6,180 nt of DNA, from contig JAEDLO010000091.1 in the NCBI GenBank assembly GCA_016295245.1, forward strand, positions 1 to 6,180, read 5' to 3'. Positions 6,159 to 6,180 of the stretch are shown here, one piece after another. The first letter of the stretch is position 1. Each line of letters starts with the position of its first letter. The position numbers and the translations under genes are program-made. The notes under the pieces were generated by a model that ran no database searches, was not told where the DNA came from, and worked only from the letters and a program-made list of their open reading frames with translations. This DNA comes from Bacteroidales bacterium. Lineage in GTDB: Bacteria > Bacteroidota > Bacteroidia > Bacteroidales > UBA932.

Positions 6159-6180
6159 TGTCAATCACCTGCGCACCCAA
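6159..6180 (+). repeat. Direct repeat copy 2 (22 bp; cut by the window edge)
   Basis: This copy matches 6034-6055 at 21 of 22 bases, with a start-to-start distance of 125 bp. The repeat may continue past 6180. On the - strand it reads LGAQVIDTKPGHHSLTYL and then a stop at 6124-6126. The offset of 125 bp is not a multiple of three, so the two copies are in different frames and this is a DNA-level repeat, not a tandem protein repeat. Confidence 0.85.

Larger units (their letters stand above)
5954..6160 (-). other. Short - strand open frame without ATG; decayed or repeat-derived coding remnant
   Basis: Between in-frame stops at 6161-6163 and 5954-5956 the - strand is open for 68 codons but has no ATG. 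A TTG at 6106-6104 could start a 50-residue product. The product contains TCAGAPLQKHLWGTLSAQVID, then a C-terminal part with GFEGFVKEELIVFADEGLEQ that reads like ordinary coding sequence. The first half lies across the inverted repeat at 6034-6105. I recognise no family. It may be the tail of a broken gene, a reading frame fortuitously open within a mobile repeat, or a small gene with an unusual start. I would not annotate it as a functional gene without homologues. Confidence 0.3.

Noticed and set aside
6034..6180. CRISPR array
   Set aside because: Only two direct copies occur, 125 bp apart, with an inverted third. The spacing and orientation do not fit a CRISPR array.

Overview
The window looks like Bacteroidota DNA, most likely a gut-type Bacteroidales. 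The four main genes are moderately GC-rich. Their starts carry no clear Shine-Dalgarno sequence, except a GGGAGG before an alternative start of the first gene. A Bacteroidota-type -7 box (TAnnTTTG) lies at the left edge. The protein types also fit this phylum. I cannot fix the genus from the sequence.

Positions 1-5229 hold a tight four-gene operon on the + strand for nucleotide-sugar precursors of surface polysaccharide. Its order is: a membrane-bound WbpM/CapD/PglF-type UDP-HexNAc 4,6-dehydratase (146-2074), UDP-glucose 6-dehydrogenase Ugd (2081-3430), dTDP-4-dehydrorhamnose reductase RmlD (3434-4321) and glucose-1-phosphate thymidylyltransferase RmlA (4324-5229). The gaps are 6, 3 and 2 nt, so co-transcription from the promoter at 24-31 and coupled translation are likely. 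Together the enzymes would supply UDP-4-keto-6-deoxy-HexNAc derivatives, UDP-glucuronate and part of the dTDP-L-rhamnose pathway. RmlB and RmlC are not in the window and must be encoded elsewhere if rhamnose is made. The leader (about 36-145) has two small inverted repeats and a 12-codon reading frame overlapping possible start codons of the first gene.

Positions 5232-5852 hold a convergent nitroreductase-family gene on the - strand. It has an apparent signal peptide, and its stop codon is only 2 nt from the rmlA stop.

Positions 5853-6180 have no convincing gene. The distal part holds a dispersed-repeat-like element: a 16-bp inverted repeat (15/16 matched) around a further 7-bp stem, and a 22-bp direct repeat of its left arm 125 bp downstream (21/22 matched), cut by the window edge. 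On the - strand this stretch encodes two short ATG-less frames that both read AQVID, probably decayed or repeat-derived. This is the least explained part of the window. The rest is recognisable, mostly ordinary polysaccharide metabolism, and I see no evidence of a new multi-gene system.
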